From Deuterostichococcus epilithicus (lineage: Eukaryota; Chlorophyta; Trebouxiophyceae; Prasiolales; Stichococcaceae): a stretch of 64,000 nucleotides of DNA. The position numbers and the translations under genes were made by a program. Below the pieces are notes generated by a model. It was not told where the DNA came from and made no database searches. It saw only the letters and a program-made list of their open reading frames with translations. The stretch lies in NCBI GenBank assembly GCA_033439295.1, contig JAVTLE010000023.1, forward strand, positions 1,896,530 through 1,960,529. The letters are read 5' to 3'. Position 1 is the first letter of the stretch, and the number at the start of each line of letters is the position of its first letter. Shown here in pieces: positions 10,690 through 22,700 of the stretch.

Positions 10690-12834
10690 ATGGCATTTGA
10701 CGGCGGTCGCGGGGGCGGTCGCGGAGGACGCGGTGGTGGTCGCTCCTCCTTTGGTGGCGGCGGCCGCGGTGCTGGTGGTGGCAGAGGTGGCGGCCGTGGT
10801 GAGCTGTCTTTGCATCTGCTCTGGCGTGAACGCGCTGCCCTCGTGCAGTGCACTGCGACAGCCAACGCGTCCGCTGGGTCGCCCGCATTTGTGACAGTGC
10901 ATGTGGCCGCTGCTTGCAGCGCAATGCATTTTGTTTGTTTAGGGCCTTGCTAGTAACCTCTTCATCTGTTCCGTCGAGTCGAGTCGTCCTCTGCACAGGC
11001 TTTGGCGGCCGTGATGGCGGTCGTGGAGGCCGCGGCGGCGGCAGGGGTGCTGGACGCGGGGGCCGCGGCGGCCGCGGTGGCGTGCAAAAGGGTGGCCGCG
11101 GCATGAAGGGCGGAGCCAAGGTTGCCATCGAGGGGCACAGGCACACCGGCATCTTCATCGCACGCGGCAAGGAGGATGCACTGGTGAGGTGGTCGCAGTG
11201 CCCTGTCCTCTTTTTGTCAGGTCGGTTGAAGGAGACATGGTAGCCACATGCGCCACATGTGTGCGTGTGTCATCATGGTGGGAAGGCGATGGCATTTGCA
11301 GCCGCCTGAGTGTGCACAGAGCATCTGCCTCATTCAGACAGCAACGAACCACTGTGGCTTGCCGACAGGTCACAAAGAACATGGTGCCAGGAGAGAGCGT
11401 GTACGGGGAGAAGCGCATCAGCGTGGAGGTGGGCGAGGGGGAGAAGGTTGAGTACCGAGTCTGGAACCCCTTCCGCTCCAAGTTGGCTGCCTCTGTGCTG
11501 GCCGGCGTCGACAACATCCACATCAAGCCCGGCGTCAAGGTGCTTCCTCGTTTGGCGCTGTTGCTTGGACTCGGAGGCCTCAGGAAGGGCGATCAAAATT
11601 GATCGATGAAAACTGCTCCATGCGCACCTCTTACCAACATTGCACGCTGCTGATGCTCGATGCACAGGCGCAGCAAGGCATGGGAATTTGCAATCATGAC
11701 TGAGTCTGCAGGTACTGTACCTGGGTGCCGCCTCGGGCACCAGCGTGTCGCACGTGTCAGATGTCGTGGGCCCAGAGGGCACCGTGTACGCCGTCGAGTT
11801 CTCGCACCGCAGTGGTGAGCGATTTTCGCCATGTGCGCACGAGAGACTCCGGCAGGCATGCTACCCTGCAGGAGGTCGCTCACTGGCATTGCGCAGGGTT
11901 TGCAGCGGTGATGCGCTGCGAGATGGCTGCTGATTGGTTGCCGCCTCTGTTATGTGCCCAGGTGAACACGTGACAGACATGGTCTCCTGGCCTTGCGCTG
12001 CGGCACTACAGCAGCCAATCAGCGGTCTTGCTCCATGTGCCTATCTGAGCGGTGTGCAACTGTGGCTGGCACAGGCCGCGACCTGGTCAACATGGCGAAG
12101 AAGCGGCCCAACATCGTGCCCATCATCGAGGACGCGCGCCACCCGCAGAAGTACCGCATGCTGGTGCCCATGGTCGACGTCATCTTTGCCGATGTTGCGC
12201 AGCCCGACCAGGTGTGGCTCGTGAGAGGAACCCGCCCTCATAGCAGGCCGCGCTTGCTATCGCTGGCATCAGCTGCACATCACATGGCTCAGCACTGCAA
12301 TCAAATTCCCAGCACTGCACTCGAGCGCTGCGCTCGCTCTTGCTGAGCTTCCGCGCCCCTGGCGGCTGAGTCTCCTGCTGCGCTGACCATCACATGGCCG
12401 ATCGATGCTGCTAGATCATGAACGAGCATGCTGTTGACGCTTGCAGGCCCGCATCGTGGGACTCAATGGCCAGTACTTCCTCAAGAACGGTGGCCACTTC
12501 GTCATCTCCATCAAGGCGTCATGCATTGACTCGACCGCGGTGCCGGAGGCCGTGTTTGCGCGCGAGGTCAAGAAGCTGCAGGAGATGCAGGTGGGCCTTG
12601 CCGGTGTCGGCCGGATAGCTGCCGCACATCTTTGCGCATCTGCAACCTTTGTCTGGGGTTTTGGACGTCGCCTGGTGCGCTGCGAGCTCACCGCAATCCT
12701 GCGCAGCTCTGACCAGACCATCATGTCTGCTGCTGCAGATGAAGCCCAAGGAGCAGGTCACCCTGGAGCCCTACGAGCGCGACCACGCCATGGTGGTCGG
12801 CGTCTTCCGCCCTCCGCCAAAGTCGGCTGCCTGA
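10690..12834 (+). CDS. FBL: Fibrillarin, box C/D snoRNP 2'-O-methyltransferase
   Basis: Seven exons in phase (10690-10798, 10999-11183, 11369-11539, 11712-11814, 12075-12211, 12447-12590, 12739-12834) give 314 residues, close to the usual size. Residues 1 to about 75 form a Gly/Arg-rich domain split over two exons. The methyltransferase fold follows: [36 protein letters not shown] motif [18 protein letters not shown] (from about residue 120), then [41 protein letters not shown] and [13 protein letters not shown], ending in [12 protein letters not shown]. It methylates rRNA ribose guided by box C/D RNAs in the nucleolus. All six introns have GT donors. Confidence 0.97.
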
Positions 12835-13264
12835 GGACCCGGAGAAACCTTGCCCCACGAGGGCAGGGGCTCGGCATCCGGCCATATTGTCCTAGGTACA
12901 GGATGCCACATGTCAGAAAGGCTTTTGACATGTATATTGCCAGAACGTGATGGTCGGTCAAGCGTAGACGCAAGCACTTCAAATCAGGGCAAGGTGCAAA
13001 AGCCGCATGAAATGCAGTTGTTTGATTCTGCGTTGGCACTGTGTGTCGGCTGCTTCAGTTGAACAACGACTCACGAAGCAATGCACAAAGCATGCGTTGG
13101 ACACGATCCAATCAACTGTGCCAGGAGCACATCTGCACAATTTTCTTCTCGACTCAAATACACCAGACGCATGGCATTGAAGAGAAAGCAGTCAACCAAA
13201 ACTTGGCTGCGCATAATCTCATGCGGCGACTGTCAACAATGGCAGTCACGAATAGGTGAGTACC
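12835..13264. other. Convergent intergenic stretch
   Basis: Lies between the stops of fibrillarin (plus) and the PsbS-like gene (minus). Only 3' UTR-type sequence is expected, and I see no gene. Confidence 0.5.
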
Positions 13265-14502
13265 CTAGATGCCCTCATCGCTTGGCGGGCTCTTCAGGTT
13301 GGTGACCAGGAGCAGCACCAGAAAAACGACCGCAAATTCGATCTCTGTCAGCGTCTCCGTGCCCGTCTCGAATTTCAGCAGGCCCAGCACGCCCTGCAAC
13401 ATGCATCGAGGCTTGAAATGCCAGCAACACCAGCAGCCGAATGGAGCATGCCACTGTCAGCAAGTGCCATCTAGTGCATGTGTCACGAGCTGCTGGCAGC
13501 TGGAGGACAGCACACCTTGCCAGTGACCACTTCCGCCGCGATGGTCGAGCCGAGGCCGATGCACGATAGCCGGCCAAGGAGCGCAGGAATGTCGTCGAAC
13601 GGCGACTTTGGCTTTTCCGAGACGCTGGCGTAGATGAAGCGTGTCGGCGTCAGCCCGCCAACGAACAGGGCGCCCACCAGCACACCCAGCGCAATGTCCA
13701 TCTCGTACTGCACGATGTGTCACAGCTCTGTCAGGCTTGGCAAAACTACATCTGTCCTTGCGAAATGGTTTCTGAACAGATGCACGTGAAGTACCCAACA
13801 CGAAAGGAGACGAAGTTGAATAAGTGTACGCACGCACCAGTGGTATGCCGGTAGGGTGGCCCTGCACGACATGTCGCAGACCTCAGCAATCATGCCACAC
13901 TCACAGACAGAAGCATGCAAGCAAGCTGCCTGCGGACATGTCCACATTCCAGCCAACACCATGGTCGCACAGGGGAGGGTCCTCAGGGAGCGGGACTGCA
14001 CCAAGGCTTGGACGACGCCGCGGCCTGTAACGCGCTCGCCCACCAGCACTGCCTGCGGGGCGCACGTTGCACGTCCGTTGAGGTGAGTTGTACAAGCAAT
14101 CTCCGCTGCAGCAGCGGTTGACCGCCGCGGCACTCCTCAGATGTGCGCTCTACCTCTGCAACGCACCCCGAAGCCCAGAGAGGCCAGCCGCAGCAGGAAA
14201 GTCTCTCTGTTCTTGGCGAGCTGCGCATCGTCGACACTGGCAGTGTCGCCATTATCGTCCCAGCTGCCGCCGGCATTGCTGGTCTTTGCGTCATCGGGCT
14301 GCGCCCGCCGAGGCCAGCTGCCATCATCCGCCTCCGGCCTGGTGTCGTCCACAGAAGCCCTAGCTGGCGTGGCTGCTTTGCGACGGGCAGCGGGTTGCAC
14401 ATGCGCGGGCCGCTGCGGTGCTCCCCAGGGCAATGGTGGCGTCTGCCTGCCGCAACAGCAGCGGGGGCTTGTGAAGCGCTGCATTGTACTTGTACGGTGC
14501 AT
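13265..14502 (-). CDS. PsbS-like four-helix protein of the light-harvesting superfamily
   Basis: Exons 14502-14167, 14052-14002, 13707-13516 and 13393-13265 are in phase, about 235 residues; a short exon may be missing between the second and third. The N-terminus (MQRFTSPRCC..., basic and Ser/Ala-rich) looks like a chloroplast transit peptide. Two related halves follow. The first has NRETFLLRLASLGFG then LVGERVTGRGVVQAL, and a helix after YEMD. The second has FDDIPALLGRLSCIGLGST, AAEVVTGKGVLGLLKFETG, TEIEFAVVFLVLLL. The G-x-L-x3-G-LG, E-x2-TGKG and ETG...EIE pattern and internal duplication match PsbS, the pH sensor of non-photochemical quenching. Glutamates in YEMD and TEIE sit where the lumenal sensing Glu residues are expected. 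A more divergent one- or three-helix LHC relative is the alternative. Confidence 0.65.
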
Positions 14503-14929
14503 GATCCCGAATCGCTGCGTTGCACAGATGTGCTTGATCTGCAAAATGTCTCGGACTGTTGTTTGGGAAGATTGTGACACCAAATTGGACGCTCGCTAGC
14601 GGCGCCACAAATTCGTGCAATCAGCGTAGCAAGTTGTCAGCATGCAAATGGAATCGTTTGGAACATTGTGGCGCCAACCCTGGATTGTGCACAGGATCTG
14701 CATTCGCAGAAACGCGAGACTCGCAGGCGAACAGGCCTGCTGTGGATTCCTGCCCAAAGCTTGAGCCAGGTAAGTCGCAATCGCACGCCTGCGCACTGAC
14801 TCTGTCTTGCAAGACGCCCGCTGCATCTGCAAAGAGAAGGTTGGCCGACACTACTGCAGCCCTACGCCTGCAGCATGGCCGCCGGCACCGCGCTAGCCTA
14901 GAGCACCAACTCGTGTTTGATTCGTTTCA
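14503..14929. promoter_or_regulatory. Divergent promoter region of the PsbS-like and RBBP6-like genes
   Basis: 427 bases between two outward-facing start codons. No supported coding sequence was found. Confidence 0.35.
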
Positions 14930-17900
14930 ATGGCAGGCCAGGGCCAGGTCCACTTTAAATTCAAGTCGACGAGAGCCTTCGACTCCGTCAGCTTCGATGG
15001 GCACTACGTGTCAGTGGGCGAGCTCAAGGCACTCATCGCCGAGAAAAAGGTGGGCTGATTGGCCCGTGCAGCTGTTGCTCCGCGTTCCTGGTACCGACCG
15101 CGCTCTATTGGACCGTGCTCCAATAAACACTTGTGTGCATTCAGCATGTGTGATCGATGTCTCGGAAGGACGTAACCCGAGGTGCGGTGCGCTCTTCCTG
15201 GGTACATAGCCTCTTAGATATGTAGTCCAGCACAAGGAGCTGCGGTCTAGCACCAGAATTGACGGCTGCTGTGCAATCATTGGTTCAGGGCCTGGGCCAG
15301 GGCGCCGTCGAGGAGCTGACGCTGTCGGACCCACGCTCCGGGCAGGAGTTCGGGGACGACTCGGCGCAGGTGGCCCGCAACTCCTCCGTAGTCGTCAAGC
15401 GCACGCCGGGCCTCAAGCCCAATGCGCTGCAGGCCGGCGGCAGCGCGGCAGCCACAGTGGCGCCGTCAGCCGCAGCGGGAGCAGCGGCGGGGGACACGCA
15501 CGCAGCGTCAGCAGTCGGCCAGGTTGCTGCCGCCGGTGACGCAGCCGCCGGCCGAGATGCAGGCGACAGCGCCTTTGGTGACCTGTACTCGGAGCAGCCG
15601 GTGCAGGAGGCGGTGCCAGCCGACGACATGCAGCAGCTGCTGGCGCAGGTCAACAAGAACTGGCAAAAGGAGGTGGCAGACGCCCAGAGGGCAGCCTTTG
15701 GCCGCGGTGGCCGCTTTGTCGGCGGCCGCGGCCCNGGCATGGACGCCGGCGGCCGCGGCCGCGGCGGCCGCATGCCTGTGGACCCGGCGGAGCGCGAGTG
15801 CTGGCGCTGCGGCCTGAAGGGCCACGACGCGCACAATTGCCCGACGATCGGCGACCCAGCGTACGACAAGAAGCGGGTGCGGCTGCCGGCGGGCATCCCC
15901 GTGGAGGCCCTGACAGCGAGCGGCGCCGGCGGCCTGCTCATGCCGGATGGCATGATGGGCTCGCTGCTGCCCAACGAGGACGCCTTCCAAAAGGAGGTGG
16001 CGGCACTGGCGCCGGCCGCCTTCTCGCAGCAGCCGTACTCGGTGCCGGCGCTCGCGGCGTCGTCGCAGCCGTCGGGGGGCGTGCCCGCGCTGTCCGGCCC
16101 TCAGCCAGCCAGCGGCCATCCCCAGGCGCAGGCCGCGCAGCCCGCAGCGGCGCCGCTGCTGCAGCTCACCGCCGCACCGCAGGATGCCGTGCGGGCGCCA
16201 CCGCCTGCGGCAGCAGGGCCCATTGGTAACAGCGCGGTACCCTCGTTGACGCTGCTGCCGCCGCCGGAGCTGGCCGGCGAGGAGTTTCTGGGTCTGCCCA
16301 TGCCGTTTGACAGCGCGGCGGGGGTCAGCGGCTCGGCGTTCCCCTTCCCCTCGGGCGTGCTGCCGGAGGGCCCCATGGGCTTCGTGCTGCAGGCGTTTGC
16401 TGCGGACAAGCCGCTGACGGCGGCCGACTACGAGCGCCTCCAGCAGGCACGAACATGAAGCCAACAGCGAGTCTTTGTGCTGCTTTTCGCTTGCTGTCAA
16501 CTCCTAGACGATATTGCAAGACCGTGACATTGCATGCCAAGTCTCGGGTCGCACAGGCGAGGTCCGGCGTCCAGCATGCTAAGCAGTCATCAGGATCAGT
16601 GGCTGCATTGCAGGCGACCAAGGCGACGTCCTCAGGGGCCCGTGGCACAGGCAAGCGCCGCGGCAGGAGCCGCAGCCGGTCTCGCAGCCGCAGCCGGCGG
16701 CGCAAGCGCAGCAGCCGCAGCAGGTCGCTCAAGCGCCACCGCAGCAGTCGGCGCAACAGCCGCAGTCGCTCGCCGCGGCGGCGGCACCGCAGCCGCCGCC
16801 ATGGCAGCGGCAGCCCGCCCGGAGAGCGCAGCCGACTCGGGGCACGGCCCGGTGTCGCGCAGCCAGCTGGCGCAGGCTTCTCTCCACACCAGCAGATCCA
16901 GGGGCCCTGGCAGCAGCCGCCGCCGCCGCCGCACAGGCCACAGCCCGCCGGTCCAGGCCTAGGAGGACCGCATCAGCTGCGGCCCCAGGTGCTGGACAGC
17001 GCGCCTGGTGGGCAGCAGCAGCAACAGCGGCGGTCACCAGACCACCTGCAGACGGTGAGGATGCTCACTTTTGGAAATCGGCAATTGCAACTGCAGGACA
17101 CATGACCTTGAGATGATTGCAGGTCCATTGTTGCCGCATGCTTGCCCATGCTGCCATTGACGGACTTGGTCGCTCATTGGTGTTGGCAAGCTCTCCTTTC
17201 ACGACTACCATCAGAGCCGCAACAGCAAGCCCTTGTGTCTGCAGTCGCCACCGCGCGCAAGGCGGTCGCCAGTTTTGCGGCGGCCGTCTCCAGTACCGAA
17301 GCGACCGCAGCCGCAGCTGCAGCCGCAGTCTCCTCCTCGCTGGGAGCACGACGGCTCGGACGCGGCCGCTGCACCCGTGCGCATCACGGTCCCACGGGCA
17401 GCGGCTGCGGCCGGGCAGCCGCTGCGGCAGCCAAATGGCGCAGCGCCGCCTGAAAGTGCGACACAGCAGCATTTGACGGCGGCCCAGAAGGCCGCGCAAC
17501 TGGTGCCGGAGGGCCTGCTGAACAAAGCAGCTGGCGACGGCGACCAGCGCCATGACAGCAGCCACAGGCGGCATGGGGAAAGGGGCGGCAGCAAGCGCAG
17601 CTCGCAGCGTGAGCCACTCAAACATGGCGGCGGCGTGATCGAGGCCAACCCCCGACGCAGCAGCAGCCCACTGGCGCAGCTGCAGGGGTCACAGGGCGGT
17701 AAAGAGCAGCTAGCAGCTAGCAGCAGGTGGATCCTCCGAAGATGGATCCTGCTGCTGCAGCCTATGCAGCGCAGTATGTGCAATGTGGCAGCCAGAAATA
17801 GTGTGTGGTGCTGTGGCCGTCAGCAGACGATTGCAGTCACAACATACAGGCTCAGGCCCCGAATAATGGTTTGTTGTGGCCGCTCCCTGCGATGGCAAAC

Positions 17901-19131
17901 TGTACATGGCGCTGAGACCGTTGTGGCAACTAGCACCCCTAAGGGGTGCTGGCAAAAAAAAAGCCTCTGCTGCGACCGCAGCCTGCTCCAGATACAGGAT
18001 CGATCATCGGCGTTTTGTTAGTGGCTACCTCACCCCTTCGGCAGCTCTGTCTTGTCCGGCTGGTGTCTCGGGTTTGGTTTCCCGCAATGTCTGCCTGCCT
18101 CAGCCCGACCCCTTGTGTGTTCTGCAGGTCTGCTGCAGATGCCGGGCGGCCAGCAGCTGAGGGGCGCCCAACCGCCGCAGCACAGCCGCAGGTAGGCATT
18201 GCTGCACATTCGAAACGCCGTGATTTCACAGCTGCTGAATTTTTGAGCAGCTGAAAACCCGAACCTCATAAACCTTGCGCTGCCGTCATGCACCCGACAT
18301 TCAGCCGTGCGTACATACCTGCGTCAGCAACATATGTATCATAGGAGGTCTGAGGCACCTGTGGAGCGCAGACGGAGGCCGCCCCTTCGGTGGGCACGCT
18401 GCCGCAGCGCTTTGTGGTGCACCTGGAGGAGGCGGCGCCGCCGGAGCGGGCCAGCTCGCCGGACAGCCTGCCAGGCGGCGACAGGAAGACCAAGAAGCAC
18501 AAAAAGAAGAAGCACAAGCACAAGGAGGGCAAGGAGAAGCGGCACAAGCATGGCAAGGACGGCAGCGACGACGGGCAAGCAGAGGCGCCAGCCGTGGCAG
18601 TCCGGCGGGTCCCTGCATTGCCGCCGCCGCGCCGCTCGCCCTCGCCAGAGCTGCGGCGGGAAAAGAAGCGGCACCGGCACAATAAGGTCGGCGGTGCTGC
18701 ATCGGCGGCAGCTGACGAGCCCACCGCTGCTGCGCCGTCAACAGCTCGGTCCAAGTCTTCTGAGCAGCGCGTTGCCAAGGCCCCGTCCATCCAGGTGCTG
18801 CAAGCTGATAAGTCCTGTTTGCAGATGCAAGGCAGCTGTGTTCACAGTATTCACAGGGTTTTCATCCCCACGACTGTCCGAAGTATGCCCAGTGCCCCGC
18901 ACTTGTCTTGCATACTGTTGACCGGCATCAACGAGTTCCCCGCATTCCGAAGATCAGTCGGAAACCAAGCTTATAGAACTGCCACTTGCACTGAAGCAGG
19001 ACCGCCTAACAGAACATGCCGCCGTGAAGCCGGCAGCCATTAGAGCAAACCAGCCGCTGTTCCAGCGCGCTCTGGCAGAGTCCACACGCGAGAAGCCCCG
19101 AGAGAAGCAGCACAAGTCCAGCCGGCACTAA
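14930..19131 (+). CDS. RBBP6/Mpe1-like protein: DWNN domain, CCHC knuckle, RS domain, no RING
   Basis: Exons 14930-15049, 15289-16446, 16614-17054, 17245-17726, 18128-18191, 18372-18794 and 18958-19131 keep one frame for 953 residues. Residues 1 to about 85 are a ubiquitin-like DWNN domain ([41 protein letters not shown]). A CCHC knuckle, [14 protein letters not shown], lies near residue 211, followed by the usual linker ([20 protein letters not shown]). In relatives a RING finger follows; here there is Pro/Ala-rich sequence without Cys. Then come an arginine-serine domain ([19 protein letters not shown]), Gln/Pro-rich sequence and a lysine-rich stretch ([20 protein letters not shown]). The family acts in pre-mRNA 3'-end cleavage and, through the RING, in ubiquitylation. 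Intron 16447-16613 has a GC donor; without it the frame ends at a TGA at 16456. One ambiguous base lies at 15735. Confidence 0.85.
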
Positions 19132-19776
19132 CAATTTCAGCAGCGAACGCATTGCAGCACGAATGTATAGCTGCAGTGTGAGAAACCGCCATGCGCTTGG
19201 ATGGCGCTTTGCTGGGGCACAAAATTCGGTTGCCCGGCCTTCAGTTGTCGCCTCACCTTAAACAGCCATTACAGCTTGGCCACGCAGTATCAAGGGGCGT
19301 TGGGTGCATGTCTTTCTCTCGAATATTGTTTGTAAGTACAGATTACATGTGAAATTTCAGATTCCCAATGCCCAGCGAAAGGGAATGCGTGCTATACCAG
19401 AGCACACACTCGAAGTGCGGTCTGTACGAACGCAATCCCTCTGCGCCATCCGCTGTGCACGCTGAATCCGAAATCACCACTTCGGAGATGTAATCTCAGC
19501 GGGGCAGGACGTTTGCTCGCCAGCGACCTGTTCATGTTGTGCAATCCAGCAGCACCCTTGCGGCCTCACAAGACCAGTCTCGCAGTTCAGCTTGAAGGAA
19601 ACGATGCCGAACAACAAGATCACCAGCATTCGCCGACTAGGCGCGCTCTGAAATGACGCAGCACGGCATGCCGAGCCTGTGCGCGGTGCCGACAGGTGGC
19701 AAGAGCCAGCCTCGTGGCGATGTTGCGGTGCGTCTATTATACATATCTAGTGATGTCCTGTCTGATGAACTCGACA
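19132..19776. promoter_or_regulatory. Intergenic region with candidate TATA element for APC1
   Basis: No supported gene. An AT-rich TTATACATAT element near 19737-19746 lies about 30-40 bases upstream of the proposed APC1 start codon, so it may be the APC1 promoter. Earlier in-frame ATGs exist in the same open frame, so the start stays open. Confidence 0.35.
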
Positions 19777-22700
19777 ATGTCGCGCCACGAGCTCGTTCAT
19801 GTTCTGGGCGTGTTGTGGCAGGGTGGCCGGTCGCTGTTCTACGATGCGGCAGGGGCGCCTGCAGGGCTGCTGGCACAAGACGAGCAGCTCTGGATCGACT
19901 CCAACAGGTGAATGACATCATTTTCACAAAGCACAGACGTTGCTGCCGCACCGTCAGCTACCAAGCCATGATCGGAATCTGAAATGCAGCACAGCTGTCG
20001 TTCATATGCGGAGGCATTGCACGATGCGGGGCGCGCAGGTATCTGAACTGGCGGCACTTCGCCATTGCAGAGCCGTACGCAGTGTCAACGGCGTGGTGCG
20101 GGCGCAGTACAGCACCGCCGGCCCCATTCTTGATGCGGCCTGGTGCCGCTTTGCCAAACTGCGGCGTGCGGTGCTGTGCCTGCTGCAGACGGGCGTGCTG
20201 ACAATCGTGTCACCCAGCGGCGACGTCCAGGACGTGCCACTTTCGGCCGTCTTCCAGCGCATCCACCCGCTGCCTGCCGCGGTGCTGCTGTCGGTGAGGG
20301 GCTGGCTGGTTCATAGCGCCTGGGCGGTGCCACCACAATCCGACACATGCCTGATTGAGCAGCCTTGATCATGCTCAGGTTGGGTTGTGTTTGGACGCGC
20401 TGGTGCACAACCGAGCACCAGTATACCCTGCACCCTGATTGCGAAGACAACATTGACATCAAATGCTTGCCAGCATTCCTCATCTGTCCTGCAGATGCGG
20501 GCACCTCGAATGCAATATCGGGCCTCAAGCTACTGCTCTGTCTCGGCAGGGCACCGGCGTGCAGCCGCACATGCTGCAGCACCCACTGGAGGAGCTGCGC
20601 CCTGTGGTCGCTGCGCCGCAGCCCGGGTGGGCCGCGCCGCCGGACGACTGGGCGGCAGAGTCGGTCGTGTGGACCAGCCTGGAGGCGCCGCTGGCGGTCA
20701 CTGCCAATCAGGTAGTGTGCATCATCTCGAGGATGTCTGGCCCCATCGGGCCAAGAGTATCCGTACCAGCAGCCTCCAACAGGCCTGCGCCAGAGGGCCT
20801 GCGCATGCCCATGCAAAGAAGCACTTGCCATTCCCCAATGCCAGCTGGGCTACCCGCCGCATGCACAGCAGCTCGATGGTCTCGTCACGAGGGGCAAGGG
20901 CTACGTATCCTGAGCTGGCTGGAGCCATCGCACCCCTGCAGGCGTCAAAGACGTGCACCGTGTGGCACTTTGCCTGCGGCGACGTTGCTGCGGCGGTGCA
21001 CGCCACTGCTGGCACGCCGCAGGGGCAGCGCATACCAGCCATGCCAACACTGCCGCCCGGCTCGGTGCCCGGCTCTTCCGTCAGGTGCACGTCCACGCTG
21101 CGCTGTGCGCGGCTGCTCACGAGTCCTGGTCAATTATGCGCCATATCTGTCATTGCCCGATCAGTGTCCGGCGTTCCATTCCATTCTTGGGCATCGCTGG
21201 CGCATGGGATGGGATCAAAGCTGCAATGTCGACCAGACTTGATAATACACCTATCTCTGTGCTGCAGCATCCGGAAGCCGGACGGCAGCATTTCCAAGCT
21301 GGCGTTCTCGCCGCTGGCATTCCGGGCGGCGCCGACGCTGAGCGCACAACCGGATCCGCCTGCGCCGCTCCCACCGCCTGAACCAGTGATGCAGGCCAGC
21401 GCGCTGTGGCGGCAGCAATTTTTGGAAGGCAAGGCCATGTTCTGCTCCCCATAGCAGAAGCATTGTGAGCAAGAGCGGCACCGCCTCAGCGGTCGTAACT
21501 TTCGTGTTTGACTCTGCCTGTGTGCTTGATGGCACGCTGTTGGATACACTCTTGGGTGGGCTGCAGGTCAGCAGCCGACGTCGGCGTGCCTGGCCGAGAA
21601 CGCGGATGGCTGCACCCTCCTGTGCCTGGTCAGCGCTGCTGCTTCGACGCTCACCGCGCTGCGCACGTCTTCCACGCACGACCAGGTGCCGCCGGCCTGT
21701 AGCACCCAGGCTTCATTGTGCGCGGCATGGTGCAACAGCACGCAAGGTGCTGAAGCCTGTCGTAATTTGAGATCAAAATCTGTGTGCCTTTGAGCAACCA
21801 CATCGCAGCGCATCGCTGCACACTGAGCGTGCAATATCGTGCCAGGCGCACGTGGCATTCCAGCTCACCTTGGTGGCGGCTGCGGAGGCAGTCACCGCCA
21901 CCCAACGGCAGGCTGGGGCCTCCGGCAGGGCGCTACGCGACCTGCTGGTGCTGCACCGCGACGGGCGACTGGTGCTGTACGTCGGCAGACAGCACATGTT
22001 GGACGTGCGCGTGCAGGCGCCGCCGCCCGGCAGCACCCTCGTGGCGCCAGGGTTCGGGCAGACAGGTGGGCGCTTGCCTGAGCCAGCACAGCACGATGTG
22101 GCCTGCAGTAGGGGTCGAGGCCTTGCACAGGCTCCGCATCGCCCAGGAGTTTGCTCATGGGCTGGGGCGACCTGAAACTCAATGTACAATCCGCCAGGCG
22201 AGGCAAGCCATGTGGCGGCGAGCGGCGAGGAGGACTTGATGTCTGTTGGCACACCCTCTGCCAGCGGCCGCCAGCCGCAGCCCGCGCCCGGAGGCAGACT
22301 GCCGAAGATCGAAGGCCTGCAGGTGCGTACCACCATGTCTGCAACAGCTGCAGCCCAGTGCTCGCATGCTACACAAAACTCGTGACTGGTGCGAGGCCTG
22401 ATCACGCACCGTCTGCCTGTGCCTTGGCTTGACACATTGAGGCTTTGCAAATGGCGACTGCACACTCAGACTCGAACCACTTGTCGCCATAGGACGCGGT
22501 CGGCGACCGGGTCACGCTGCAGCTGGAGGGCGGCGGCGTTCTGCGCGTGCGGCTGCCGCTGCTGCCGCCGGGGTGCGCTGCAACGTTGGCGCTGGCCGCA
22601 CTGCGCGATGCGCTGACGCCCGCTGCCTTCCACGCCGTCGTCAGCCTGGTGACCGACGTCGCACCAGGTGGAGCTTGCTGTCCTTGCTTGTGGTCTTGCT

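Noticed and set aside
15508-16500. 330-codon minus-strand frame opposite the RBBP6-like exon 2
   Set aside because: It is Arg/Gln/His-rich antisense of Ala/Pro codons; the plus strand carries the DWNN-knuckle protein in phase.
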